Positions 19,260 through 27,412 of a stretch of DNA of 64,000 nt are shown here, in pieces. The notes below the pieces were generated by a model. The model did no database searches and had not been told where the DNA came from. It saw nothing but the letters and a program-made list of their open reading frames with translations. Numbering within the stretch: position 1 is the first letter of the stretch; the number at the start of each line of letters is the position of its first letter. This DNA is from Chloroflexi bacterium HGW-Chloroflexi-4 (GTDB taxonomy: Bacteria; Chloroflexota; Anaerolineae; Anaerolineales; Anaerolineaceae): contig PHBW01000013.1 in assembly GCA_002840715.1 (NCBI GenBank), positions 105,992-169,991 of the forward strand, given 5' to 3'. A program made the position numbers and the translations under genes.

Positions 19260-19616
19260 TTAAACCCATTCCAGTGCGCCCTTGCGCCAAACATATAATA
19301 AACCGCTGGCTAAAATGGCAACGAAAAGTATTACCTCAAGTACTCCATAAAGCGCAACTTTATTGTATGCAACCGCCCACGGATATAGCAATACGGTTTC
19401 TACATCAAAAACTAAAAAGACGAGACCATATATGTAATATTGCACTTTGAATTGAACCCACGAGACTCCTACGGTTTCCATGCCGCATTCATAAGTGGAA
19501 TCTTTAATTGGGTTTGGCTTTTTTGGAGAAAGTAATCCTGCTATAAATAGCGCAGCAGCAGGAATTGCGAGAGCAATGGTCAGAAATATCCCCAGATATA
19601 ACCACTCATTTAGCAT
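19260..19616 (-). CDS. nuoA: NADH-quinone oxidoreductase subunit A
   Basis: 118 residues from the ATG at 19616, which has GAGGAG at ideal distance; an in-frame TTG at 19631 lies upstream of that site and is unlikely. Three transmembrane helices and the signature YECGMETVGVSWVQFKVQYY with its conserved Cys and Glu are present. The loop FLVFDVETVLLYPW is also canonical. It is the first gene of the operon. No nuoB, C, D or I adjoins it, although NuoA must contact them in the assembled enzyme. Confidence 0.93.
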   Translation of the reverse strand: MLNEWLYLGIFLTIALAIPAAALFIAGLLSPKKPNPIKDSTYECGMETVGVSWVQFKVQYYIYGLVFLVFDVETVLLYPWAVAYNKVALYGVLEVILFVAILASGLLYVWRKGALEWV

Positions 19617-19674
19617 TTGCCCGCTCCTCAAACACGAATAATATTACTAACTTGACTTATTTTATCATATACAA

Positions 19675-19687
19675 ATGCAATTTGCAT
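19675..19687. promoter_or_regulatory. Palindrome upstream of nuoA (possible operator)
   Basis: ATGCAA-T-TTGCAT is a perfect 6+6 bp inverted repeat about 60 bases upstream of the nuoA start. The bases between it and the gene (TATGATAAAAT on the minus strand) could hold a -10 element. Regulator unknown. Confidence 0.3.
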
Positions 19688-19705
19688 CTAGATAAGATTG
19701 TACGC

Positions 19706-20260
19706 TTAAATGGCCAATATTCTTAAAATTCTTGAATAAAAAAATATTAGCACACCAATTACCAATATAACAAGACTAAAAATTTTTGCTGATAAGGACG
19801 AAAAACCTAAAAATGTTTTCGTTTCGATTCGAATTGGTCGTGCCAGAATCAAATCTTTATCCCCGTAAACTGATTCAGAAAATAGCCATAATGTTCCGGA
19901 GGTTGTTCCAGCTTTGAGAGGTATTGTGGTCCATTTAAACACAAGAGGTTTGGAGGGAACAACAATTACAATACCTTCTCCCTTTGGGGTAACCTCCAAA
20001 TTATCCAATTCAAGCTCATTGAAAAGTTTTAATACTTGCCTCCCCTGTTGATCACCGATAATAGTAACTTTTAAGCTAATCTCAGTTTTTTCACCCAAAA
20101 GAACTCGATTGGACTGGATTAATTCCAATGTTCCTGATAAATCATCAGGAATCGAAAAACTGATAAGCGTTGAGAGATTCTGTGTAGGCCAAAATAAAAC
20201 AACTAAACAGATTAATGCAAACGATAATAAAGTTGTTCCAATAATATTATCCCACTTCAT
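19706..20260 (-). CDS. Unrecognised protein anchored by two membrane segments
   Basis: 184 residues: a hydrophobic segment at about 8-24, an extracytoplasmic middle of about 125 residues that looks beta-rich (alternating ISLKVTIIG, GIVIVVP, VFKWTTIPL), and a second hydrophobic helix near the C-terminus. The layout resembles an Ig-like or CARDB-type exported domain held by flanking helices, but no family motif is recognised. It is upstream of nuoA on the same strand, separated by about 90 bases containing a palindrome, so it may or may not be cotranscribed. Confidence 0.6.
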   Translation of the reverse strand: MKWDNIIGTTLLSFALICLVVLFWPTQNLSTLISFSIPDDLSGTLELIQSNRVLLGEKTEISLKVTIIGDQQGRQVLKLFNELELDNLEVTPKGEGIVIVVPSKPLVFKWTTIPLKAGTTSGTLWLFSESVYGDKDLILARPIRIETKTFLGFSSLSAKIFSLVILVIGVLIFFYSRILRILAI

Positions 20261-20280
20261 AATTGGATTATACCGGAATT

Positions 20281-20306
20281 AAAAAAAACCGGCGCATATG
20301 CGCCGG
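20281..20306 (-). terminator. Terminator of the DUF4097/SHOCT-like pair
   Basis: CCGGCGCAT/ATGCGCCGG is a perfect palindrome followed, on the minus strand, by eight T residues (20281-20288). It lies just after the stop at 20325. Confidence 0.85.
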
Positions 20307-20324
20307 CCATAAGAAAGAGATCTT

Positions 20325-20954
20325 CTAATTGATGACGATATCTACTTTGGTACCATCATTTTCATCATCCACCTGAACCTGAAAAGGTTCTCCCCTCTTG
20401 ATGGAGGATTCAGCTTGATCCAACACATCCAAAATTTCGTGACTTTTAACTTCATCGGGCATGTATTGACCAAAGTTTTGCATGACCCAACGTGCAATGT
20501 TAAATGGAACTGGCATACTGAAAATAAATATTCCTTTGTTGCCTGATTTCTCCGAGTGAACTTTCACATGCATCCATGGAGAGTCCATTAAAGCCCAGCC
20601 AAAAATCATCAACCCTATGCCAATCAGCATCGGAATCCATGAGAGCCAGAAACCCCAGCCGAGCCCCTTGTTAGTATATCCCTGGTAGATCCAATAAGCG
20701 GAAAAACCCGTGAGTATCGCTCCGCCGACCAAAAACATGCTCCACGCAGCTTTCCAACAGCCTGAAACCTCATGTTTATCAGTGGAACTCATTGACCCCA
20801 AATTCATATCGCCAGATTGTGAGCCGACCCTCTGAGGTTCAGGTTCAGATTTTGCACCTTCAAGAATTCCAATTAATTCAGCACCTTCTTCAATTGAAAG
20901 TGTGCCGTTTTCCACTTTCCTTAAAATTTCAAGTTTATTCTCGTCAGTTGTCAT
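20325..20954 (-). CDS. Membrane protein with N-terminal SHOCT-like motif
   Basis: 209 residues from the ATG at 20954, chosen because GAGGTGG lies just upstream; the ATG at 20981 would overlap the previous gene by 17 bases. Residues about 5-30 form a two-helix motif (ILRKVENGTLSIEEGAELIGIL) of the kind seen in SHOCT/YvlB-N-like bacterial domains. Two transmembrane helices follow (about 75-125), then a soluble C-terminal domain ending in KVDIVIN. It is translationally close to the DUF4097-like gene upstream. The function is unknown; such pairs are often linked to envelope-stress sensing (inference). Confidence 0.65.
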   Translation of the reverse strand: MTTDENKLEILRKVENGTLSIEEGAELIGILEGAKSEPEPQRVGSQSGDMNLGSMSSTDKHEVSGCWKAAWSMFLVGGAILTGFSAYWIYQGYTNKGLGWGFWLSWIPMLIGIGLMIFGWALMDSPWMHVKVHSEKSGNKGIFIFSMPVPFNIARWVMQNFGQYMPDEVKSHEILDVLDQAESSIKRGEPFQVQVDDENDGTKVDIVIN

Positions 20955-20964
20955 TTTTTCCACC

Positions 20965-22086
20965 TCATCGATCCAACGCATTTAACAATTTTTCAGCTTC
21001 TTCGACAGAAATTTTCTTTTCTTGCAACATTTTCAGCACCAACATGCGTTCTTCTTCGCTGGGACCGGTCTTGACAGCTGACGAAGATGCCTGATTTTCT
21101 GCCATGGAAAAACCAACGACATTATTGTGCGGACCGTGTCGGAAACGAGTTTCATCCAGGTCGCGAAAAACACGTTCAACTTCGCGGCCTGCCAATTTGC
21201 CTGCTTTCTCGGCTTCTTTTAACGCCATTTCCATCGAATCACCTGCAATTTTCAACCCCTCCCGCACCTTTCGGCCAATGTCAAATCCAAAATTCTTCCA
21301 ATGGTCTTCATCCCAAAAAGATTCATGATCATCATTTCCAGCTTTTTCACGATCTGTTACCTTAATGCTGTCGCCTGCTGAAAGTGATACCATCGCTCCA
21401 CCATTACCAATAGGCATTGAAAAATCACGGACTTCAAGATCAACTTCTTGCCCACCTGCATATACACTGATCTCTTCTCCACCGCTCTTTAAATCCAATT
21501 GGCAATGTGCATTTTCAGGAAGATAAAGTGTAATATCCGAACCGGATTTTGCTCGAATCTCAGGAACATTTGATTGTGAAATTTGAAGGAGGACTTCATC
21601 TCCAGAATTTACTTCAATCGTGCCCGAGAAATTATACAGGAGGGCTTCTCCGCCTACCCCACTGGCCAAAATTGATTCTCCACCATCCGCTTTTAATGAG
21701 CCGCCAACACGGGCTAATTCAACAGCACCAACAGCGGCATAAATGTGACAATCACCACCTGTTGATTCTACTGAAGCGCCACAAATTGAATCCAGTTTTA
21801 AGTCGCCGCCAATCTTGCCAATAATCACGCGGCTTTTTAGATTTTTTAATTGGCAATCACCGCCTACTTTTTCAACAGTCACCATCGCTGTATCCGGTAA
21901 TATTAAGCGACAGTCAGTATCTGATTGAATTCTATAGACGCCATTTTCCTCACGCATACGCAGGCTGTCACCATGGTCAACTATAACCACCAAGGTGGAT
22001 TCTTCACTTCCTTCAACAGAAAGATCCGCAGAGCATTTAATAAAGAGCCGTGCGTCTGATTTCATCGGAATTACAGTCTGTTTCAT
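20965..22086 (-). CDS. DUF4097-like adhesin-fold protein with C-terminal SHOCT-like motif
   Basis: 373 residues. Residues about 60-250 carry repeated short strands with GGD/GGE turns (KVGGDCQL, KIGGDLKL, STGGDCHI, RVGGSLKA, GVGGEALL), the beta-solenoid pattern of DUF4097 proteins. A charged segment follows, then a final helix pair (MLQEKKISVEEAEKLLNAL) very like the N-terminus of the next gene product. No signal peptide is visible, so it is probably cytoplasmic. Its TGA lies inside the Shine-Dalgarno region of the next gene. Confidence 0.7.
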   Translation of the reverse strand: MKQTVIPMKSDARLFIKCSADLSVEGSEESTLVVIVDHGDSLRMREENGVYRIQSDTDCRLILPDTAMVTVEKVGGDCQLKNLKSRVIIGKIGGDLKLDSICGASVESTGGDCHIYAAVGAVELARVGGSLKADGGESILASGVGGEALLYNFSGTIEVNSGDEVLLQISQSNVPEIRAKSGSDITLYLPENAHCQLDLKSGGEEISVYAGGQEVDLEVRDFSMPIGNGGAMVSLSAGDSIKVTDREKAGNDDHESFWDEDHWKNFGFDIGRKVREGLKIAGDSMEMALKEAEKAGKLAGREVERVFRDLDETRFRHGPHNNVVGFSMAENQASSSAVKTGPSEEERMLVLKMLQEKKISVEEAEKLLNALDR

Positions 22087-22306
22087 ATTAGCCTCTTATT
22101 TTTTGATCATATTTAAACAATTTTAAAATAGTTTAGCAAGAGTTTTGTTTTTTGTCAATAGTTTTTATAATTTGTGAATATTTTTTGATATGTAATTAAT
22201 ATTATCAATATACGATTCAATATTATTTTTTTCCTTCTTGATCAAGTAAATATATGAAATTTATTAATTCGTCAAAAAGAAAGATTCTCCAAATTGCCGT
22301 TGGGTG

Positions 22307-22312
22307 TATACT
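22307..22312 (+). promoter_or_regulatory. Candidate -10 element for the 22346 lipoprotein
   Basis: TATACT lies 34 bases before the ATG at 22346, in an otherwise very AT-rich gap of about 260 bases between divergent genes. No convincing -35 is seen. The rest of the gap holds no recognisable feature. Confidence 0.3.
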
Positions 22313-22345
22313 ATTTTCGTCATTCACCTAAAGAAAGGTTAATAA

Positions 22346-22765
22346 ATGAGAACTCGTTTGATCTTTATTGTAAGTTTAATATCAGCAATTATTTTGTCAG
22401 CATGCAGCGCACAACCCACTCCTGTATATGTGGCTGAAGGACCTGATCGAGATGCCATTGTCGCGAAAACGGATGTGATCGTCAATGACCTGATCTCAGG
22501 CATTGAAAATAAAAACTATGAAACATTTTCAAGTCATTTCTCTGAGGTCATGCTGAATTCAATTAAGACTGCAGATATGGATAAAATTTACGCAACCTTT
22601 GATCCGCTTGGAAAATCTGAGTCGGTAGAATTGATTAGCGTTCAAGACGCCGGAGATTATTATGCTGCACGATACAAGGTCACTTTTGAGAAAAAGGTTG
22701 TGATCTTTCGAATCGTTGTAGAAAAGGCTGATCCTGGTGTTCAAAGTGGACTCTGGTTTGAGTAA
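22346..22765 (+). CDS. Small lipoprotein, DUF3887-like
   Basis: 139 residues. A signal peptide with lipobox ILSAC (Cys20) is followed by a domain of about 110 residues: a helix (VNDLISGIENKNYETFSSHF), a linker, and a beta-sheet (YYAARYKVTFEKKVVIFRIVV). This matches the cystatin/NTF2-like layout of DUF3887 lipoproteins. AAAGAAAGG serves as the ribosome site. It is predicted to be exposed on the outer face of the cytoplasmic membrane. Function unknown. Confidence 0.7.
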   Translation: MRTRLIFIVSLISAIILSACSAQPTPVYVAEGPDRDAIVAKTDVIVNDLISGIENKNYETFSSHFSEVMLNSIKTADMDKIYATFDPLGKSESVELISVQDAGDYYAARYKVTFEKKVVIFRIVVEKADPGVQSGLWFE

Positions 22766-22852
22766 CACCATCTTGTTGTGGGTTGTATAATTATTTAGTA
22801 AGCATATTTTGCTTGTCTATTGGGTTAAGGGAATTAGATTAAGGAGAATGAC

Positions 22853-23023
22853 ATGAAATTAACACCACCAAAAGCAGTCACTTTTTGGATTTCGATCCTG
22901 CTCGTTGTTTTAGGAGCCGCCGCATCGGTAATATCTTTAGGCGTTCTGAGTACTTTCTCAACTGCCATTATGGTGCTGGGTTTCGTGATACTGGCTCTTG
23001 GTAATATGATCAAAGGTCTTTGA
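22853..23023 (+). CDS. Small two-helix membrane protein (56 aa)
   Basis: The sequence from ATG 22853 to TGA 23021-23023 encodes 56 residues: a short polar start (MKLTPPKAVT) and two hydrophobic helices separated by a Gly/Ser turn, ending NMIKGL. A strong ribosome site AAGGAG is 6 bases upstream, and a terminator follows 18 bases after the stop, which together support a real gene. No homologue is recognised. Confidence 0.65.
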   Translation: MKLTPPKAVTFWISILLVVLGAAASVISLGVLSTFSTAIMVLGFVILALGNMIKGL

Positions 23024-23041
23024 TCAATTTTTATTTACAAA

Positions 23042-23071
23042 AAGCACCCCGTCTAATCATACGGGGTGCTT
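23042..23071. terminator. Terminator hairpin
   Basis: AAGCACCCCGT / ACGGGGTGCTT, an 11-bp perfect stem with an 8-base loop and a short T/C tail. It closes the 22346-23023 transcript and may also serve the convergent gene at 23123. Confidence 0.8.
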
Positions 23072-23122
23072 CTATTAATGATCTGAAATGGTTTCAAAAA
23101 AATTATCTTTATTCTAAATTCC

Positions 23123-23506
23123 TTATTCAAGGTCATCTTTCTTCTTTTTCAATTCCACAACTCTTTGAGCCAGTGCAATTAACACTGAAAGTGAAATTGT
23201 TTGAACTTCATCAATTTTAATGCTTAATATTCGCTTCCAAATTTCTTCATCGCGGATATCATTTAGAAATTCCCGGCCAGCTTTCGTCAATCGTGCCGGA
23301 AAATAATGACTGCCATTTTCAGTTTTTTGATTGATTGTTTCAATTAAATCTGATCTTCCAAATAAGGTTACATGTCTGCCAAAAATCCCATCAGGAATTT
23401 TGGGAAAACCAAGCTGATCCTTGGTAAGCAAGGTGGGGGGATTTGTCTCTTCACGTTCAATGGCTAAGAGAAATTCTCGCACAAATGTAAAGTCAGTATT
23501 CATCAT
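23123..23506 (-). CDS. DUF2513-like protein
   Basis: 127 residues resembling DUF2513, a small winged-helix-like family often found on mobile or accessory DNA. Matching features are an N-terminal helix (FVREFLLAIE), a central GRHVTLFGRSDLIETI, the block ARLTKAGREFLNDIRDEEIWKR and a C-terminal Lys-rich helix. GGAGGG precedes the paired ATG ATG start. DNA binding is possible but not shown. Confidence 0.65.
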   Translation of the reverse strand: MMNTDFTFVREFLLAIEREETNPPTLLTKDQLGFPKIPDGIFGRHVTLFGRSDLIETINQKTENGSHYFPARLTKAGREFLNDIRDEEIWKRILSIKIDEVQTISLSVLIALAQRVVELKKKKDDLE

Positions 23507-23744
23507 GAACCCTCCTAAATCATCTGCATTGTAATCGCAAATAAATGGGTTTGTATTGATATTACAAATTTGAAAAGAAAGTTGACTTTAAAATTCAAAA
23601 GTTCGGCTGTATCCATATTTGTATGCAAGACATAAAACAGGTTGACCGATTTCAATTTTGAACCAATAATATTCTCGCAATTAGTTTACAAAATAAAATT
23701 CAATAATCCCACCTGGAGCAAGAAAAAGATTATTCAGCACTTGT

Positions 23745-25799
23745 TTATTTTTCTAAACAAACATACTCCTTTGCAGCCTCCATAGAAACTTCACTGGAAT
23801 AATATCCACCCTGCAACATCGCTTGATACGTTGTGCAGGCTTGCGAAGCTACAAATGGTTGAGTAAGTTGAGCCATCATTTCTTTGACTTCATCAATTTC
23901 ACCATAATAGAGGGCGCCTTGCAAGAAAGGCATCCATTCAATTTCATCACCAGGCAAGAATCCTTTGGATTCTGCTTCTGATTTTAAGGCTTCTAATTGT
24001 TCCCATTGTTCAAGTTGAAGCGCCAGTTCGGCTTTCTGATAAATGGCACACCAGTTTTCTTCATCCAGTTTTCCAAAAATCTTTTCGTCGTAATTCACAT
24101 ACGTTCGTGGTGAAATGATATTGAAGGTATCAGATTGTGAGGCAAATAATAGGACCTGGTCGCTATCCCAAATGGATAACCGCGGCCAACGTGAATCAAT
24201 AACATGCACACATGAATTAAGTGAAGGTTGGCTGATCACAACCATTTTATCGTAACGAGTATAAAAAGCGTGGGTGCGGTATCGTAAACCAAGTTCGCTA
24301 TTCATCAGAATATTTTTTGATGTTTCGACTGCCGGCTGTAACCCCGCAAAGGGGTATCGAACTCCCTCATCTGTTAAAACTACTTCAGAGGGTTGCGTAT
24401 AAAGATAATTGACAGGGGCCCAAATGGCATCCCAGTTGTCATCTGCATAGTTATTAGGAAAGTTGACTAAAATTGTGGTATCGGGCGCAAATCGCGGAGC
24501 ACGGATGGATACCTGCTGCCAGAATTTGGCAATAGTGGTTTCTTCTTTAACAATACTGACTGAATAGCAGTAATTGGAGATAACCAAAAATCCAACCAGC
24601 GACAGCAAAATGCCTTGACGGAGGTTTATCGATTTCACCCAATTGATGAGTGCAAACAAAATCGGAGCAGCCGCCATCAGAGGATTTAATAAATAATGTG
24701 AGTAACTCACGATGGTAACTTCCCGATTCATCAGTACGATCGGGATGATACCTCCTATCATGCCAACGATACTTGCGGCAATCACTTCTTTCTCCCATTG
24801 TCTTGATCTGGAGGAACTTTCAAGCGATTCGGTCTCAACCAGGTAATTACTCCCCAACATTTTTTTGACCACAAACACAGCTGCGGTGCATAAAGCGATA
24901 GCAATTAAAAATTGAATCAAGCCAAGTGAGAAGAAATGATCGGCAAAAGGTTTAATCCAACCAAAGAGGTTTATGTTAAAGAAACTTTTAATAAGACTTT
25001 GCAGCCACTGAAAACCAACTTGTAAAGGTGAAGCCAAGAAATGACCTATCTGCAAACTGATATCGGTTTCACTACGTGTGTTGGTAAAGAAGAAAGTCCT
25101 CCAGATCATAAAACCGGCCGGAATGATGAGAAAAGGCAACCAATTTACAAACGTCTTTCTAATCTTGGATGCCATCTTGGCAAGCGGCAATTTATGACTT
25201 ACATATAAGAAAACAATTACCACCCGTAAGAGTTCCATACCAATGGTGTAATCCACAAACATCAGACCAATCCACCCGGTAAGTATTGTAAAACCCAAAT
25301 AAAAAATTTTCTTATAAATGTTGTTTGTTTTGATAAACAACAACATGGTCACAAAAGAAAAAACTTGCAAGAGTTGGGTCAAAATATAAGGTTGGTATTC
25401 AACACCTGAAACCCACCATAAATAGCCCGGATAAAGAAGAAAAAACATGGATATCCACAAATTTGTTTTTTCATGTTTGGGCCAAACGAGGTTTAGCATC
25501 CAAAAATAAAGCATGCCGCTGATTAAACGCCAAATATAAGCCAGGATCTGGTAAGGAAGAGGATCAGTTTTAAGCAATGTAAAGAGGTATTCCCACAAGT
25601 ATCCCCTTAATGGACGGTCAATATAGAACATCTCCCGAAATATTTTAGGACCGCCAAAGAACCCATCCACAATGTAATACCAATCATCCTTGTAAAGAGT
25701 AAATTTTGTGATGTTGGGCAAATAGGCTAACGCTGAAACAAAAAATAATAGAAAAAGCGCTTTCCAATATTTTTTGAAGAAAACTCGGATGGAATTCAT
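23745..25799 (-). CDS. Polytopic GT-C-like membrane protein
   Basis: 684 residues from the ATG at 25799, which has AAGGA upstream; a GTG at 25835 lies almost at the predicted transcription start and has no ribosome site. About twelve hydrophobic segments occupy residues 10-430, followed by a soluble C-terminal domain of about 250 residues. The first extracytoplasmic loop carries an acidic motif, LYKDDWYYI, as expected for a GT-C glycosyltransferase catalytic Asp. The C-terminal portion contains repeated short helices (LALQLEQWEQLEALKSEAESKG) that could be TPR-like. The family assignment is tentative; substrate unknown. Confidence 0.6.
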   Translation of the reverse strand: MNSIRVFFKKYWKALFLLFFVSALAYLPNITKFTLYKDDWYYIVDGFFGGPKIFREMFYIDRPLRGYLWEYLFTLLKTDPLPYQILAYIWRLISGMLYFWMLNLVWPKHEKTNLWISMFFLLYPGYLWWVSGVEYQPYILTQLLQVFSFVTMLLFIKTNNIYKKIFYLGFTILTGWIGLMFVDYTIGMELLRVVIVFLYVSHKLPLAKMASKIRKTFVNWLPFLIIPAGFMIWRTFFFTNTRSETDISLQIGHFLASPLQVGFQWLQSLIKSFFNINLFGWIKPFADHFFSLGLIQFLIAIALCTAAVFVVKKMLGSNYLVETESLESSSRSRQWEKEVIAASIVGMIGGIIPIVLMNREVTIVSYSHYLLNPLMAAAPILFALINWVKSINLRQGILLSLVGFLVISNYCYSVSIVKEETTIAKFWQQVSIRAPRFAPDTTILVNFPNNYADDNWDAIWAPVNYLYTQPSEVVLTDEGVRYPFAGLQPAVETSKNILMNSELGLRYRTHAFYTRYDKMVVISQPSLNSCVHVIDSRWPRLSIWDSDQVLLFASQSDTFNIISPRTYVNYDEKIFGKLDEENWCAIYQKAELALQLEQWEQLEALKSEAESKGFLPGDEIEWMPFLQGALYYGEIDEVKEMMAQLTQPFVASQACTTYQAMLQGGYYSSEVSMEAAKEYVCLEK

Positions 25800-25849
25800 A
25801 TTTTTGTATTTCCTTAAAATGAAGGATGATTGCACTAAGACAGAAATAA

Positions 25850-25855
25850 ATTATA
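25850..25855 (-). promoter_or_regulatory. Candidate -10 element for the GT-C-like gene
   Basis: TATAAT on the minus strand, about 50 bases before the ATG at 25799. It lies in the 90-base gap shared with the divergent lipoprotein gene. No clear -35 is seen. Confidence 0.4.
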
Positions 25856-25932
25856 CTAGCTAACGTAATTACACGAAAAAGAGAGTTATGATTAGGTTCT
25901 GTTACAACAATTCAATCAGAAATAGAAAGACA

Positions 25933-26841
25933 ATGAGTAAAAAAATGGAAAAAAAATGGAAATTGATTTCAATCAGCTTAATCCTTGCCCTGGCGATTAG
26001 CGCCTGCAGCGCAAATTCAGCCGCCCCCACCATGGATGCCGCTGCCGCGAGCACCATTGAAGCATTGAACATTCAAGTGACTCAGATCGCCAGTACGCTC
26101 AATGCGATCATTGCTGAAAAATCAGCAACTCCCAAACCCACCAATACTTCAGCTGCCACGGCTACCCCCTCATTTACACTCGCGCCTAGCGAAACCGCCA
26201 CACCCCTCAGCGGTGTCTGGTTGACCTTTGACAGCGCCACAAACTGCCGCTATGGTCCAGCCACCACCTATGGCATTGCTGCCACTGTGGATGCCGGCGT
26301 TCAACTGCAAGCCCTGGCTCGCAGTGAAGACAGCGAATTTTTCTATGTTCGCTATTTCGACACCTCCAATCACTACTGCTGGGTCTGGAAGGGCACTTCA
26401 TATAAAACAGGTAATCAAAACATACTTCCCGTATTCACCGCTCAACCCACTTATGCCCCCACAATTACCCCCACTTCAGCAGCCAGTTTTAATGTCAGCT
26501 ACAGTTCAATGCAAACTTGCTCCTCTAAATATTTTCTGGTGTTCAATATCACCAACACCGGTAATACCACCTGGCAGTCTGTAAAAATTGTGATCGTCGA
26601 CAGCACCAAGGGCATCACGATGACACATACATCAAACTATTTCACCGGTTACTCTGGATGCAGCCTCACCAAACAAGAATCGGATCTTACCACCGGCGAA
26701 CCCGGTCAGGCAACCAGTTTCAGCCCAGGTGAATTTTCCTATGACCCAACTGGTAACACACTACTGGCAACCATCAGCGTTTATTCTGAAAAGAATCAAT
26801 CAGGCACGGTCATATCACGAGTTATCCCTGTGACGCCGTAA
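25933..26841 (+). CDS. Lipoprotein with SH3-like domain
   Basis: 302 residues from the ATG at 25933, chosen because it gives a compact signal peptide with lipobox AISAC; an in-frame ATG at 25888 with AAGAGAG upstream is an alternative. After a Thr/Ala/Pro-rich linker, residues about 90-165 contain an SH3b-type module (NCRYGPATTYGIAATVDAGVQLQ, then FYVRYFDTSNHYCWVWKG). The C-terminal about 130 residues form a second, beta-rich domain with two Cys that may pair. SH3b domains often bind cell-wall material; the exact role is unknown. Confidence 0.7.
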   Translation: MSKKMEKKWKLISISLILALAISACSANSAAPTMDAAAASTIEALNIQVTQIASTLNAIIAEKSATPKPTNTSAATATPSFTLAPSETATPLSGVWLTFDSATNCRYGPATTYGIAATVDAGVQLQALARSEDSEFFYVRYFDTSNHYCWVWKGTSYKTGNQNILPVFTAQPTYAPTITPTSAASFNVSYSSMQTCSSKYFLVFNITNTGNTTWQSVKIVIVDSTKGITMTHTSNYFTGYSGCSLTKQESDLTTGEPGQATSFSPGEFSYDPTGNTLLATISVYSEKNQSGTVISRVIPVTP

Positions 26842-26870
26842 ACAAAATATTTTTTTGAGTAATTCTTTGA

Positions 26871-26906
26871 AACTGGGTGCCTTTGCTTGCACCCAGTTCT
26901 TTTTTC
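26871..26906 (+). terminator. Terminator of the SH3-like lipoprotein gene
   Basis: AACTGGGTGC / GCACCCAGTT, a 10-bp perfect stem, followed by CTTTTTT. Confidence 0.9.
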
Positions 26907-27232
26907 ACACTTACACAAACAGCCTTCAGCAATTGTGTCAAATATCAAAAGTCTTCAGGCATGATTAACAGAAGCGTGTTATAACCAATATATAGAATTG
27001 CAATACCCTTTCCCTGCATGGTTATTGAGATTGGCAAGGATATCGCCAATCTACAAATTTAGAGTCCACTTCCATTCCCATGAGGGGTAATGGAGTTCCC
27101 CACACATGCCCTAAATTTAAGAGTGTAAGGCTTGGCTGTTTTGAATCCCTCTTCTGCATGAATGGGGCTTCTTGGGATTTCATGCCCTGTCAAATAAGTG
27201 CAAGATTTAACAGCAATTGATGGAGATCAAAA
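26907..27232. other. Intergenic region with hairpins, no gene seen
   Basis: No credible reading frame. AGATTGGC (27028-27035) and GCCAATCT (27045-27052) form an 8-bp hairpin. Nearby GGGG/CCCC blocks (27080-27105) could also fold. It may hold the promoter and leader of the 27233 gene; I cannot assign an RNA family. Confidence 0.35.
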
Positions 27233-27376
27233 ATGAGTGATTTAGTGAAAACCACCCAAAGCAAATTTGAGAAATTGAAGATGAAGAAAAAATCCAAAAG
27301 CGAGAGCAAGCACATTCGCCGTATGAAACAAACTGCCCGCAACGAAGCTATTCCCATGCCAATAAAAAAGAAATAG
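27233..27376 (+). CDS. Very small basic protein (47 aa)
   Basis: ATG 27233 to TAG 27374-27376, 47 residues with 15 Lys/Arg in a nearly continuous basic stretch (KLKMKKKSKSESKHIRRMK). TGGAG lies 7 bases upstream. It precedes the eRF1-like gene by 36 bases on the same strand and is probably cotranscribed. Composition suggests nucleic-acid or ribosome contact, but this is inference only; no family is recognised. Confidence 0.5.
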   Translation: MSDLVKTTQSKFEKLKMKKKSKSESKHIRRMKQTARNEAIPMPIKKK

Positions 27377-27412
27377 TGTTGTCCGAATAAGTCAAGTAAA
27401 AAGGAGCACCTT

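Noticed and set aside
10512-19616. Mrp antiporter or formate-hydrogenlyase/hydrogenase identity for the NuoL/M/N-like genes
   Set aside because: NuoA, NuoH, NuoJ and NuoK carry complex I signatures and no hydrogenase or MrpE/F/G genes are present.
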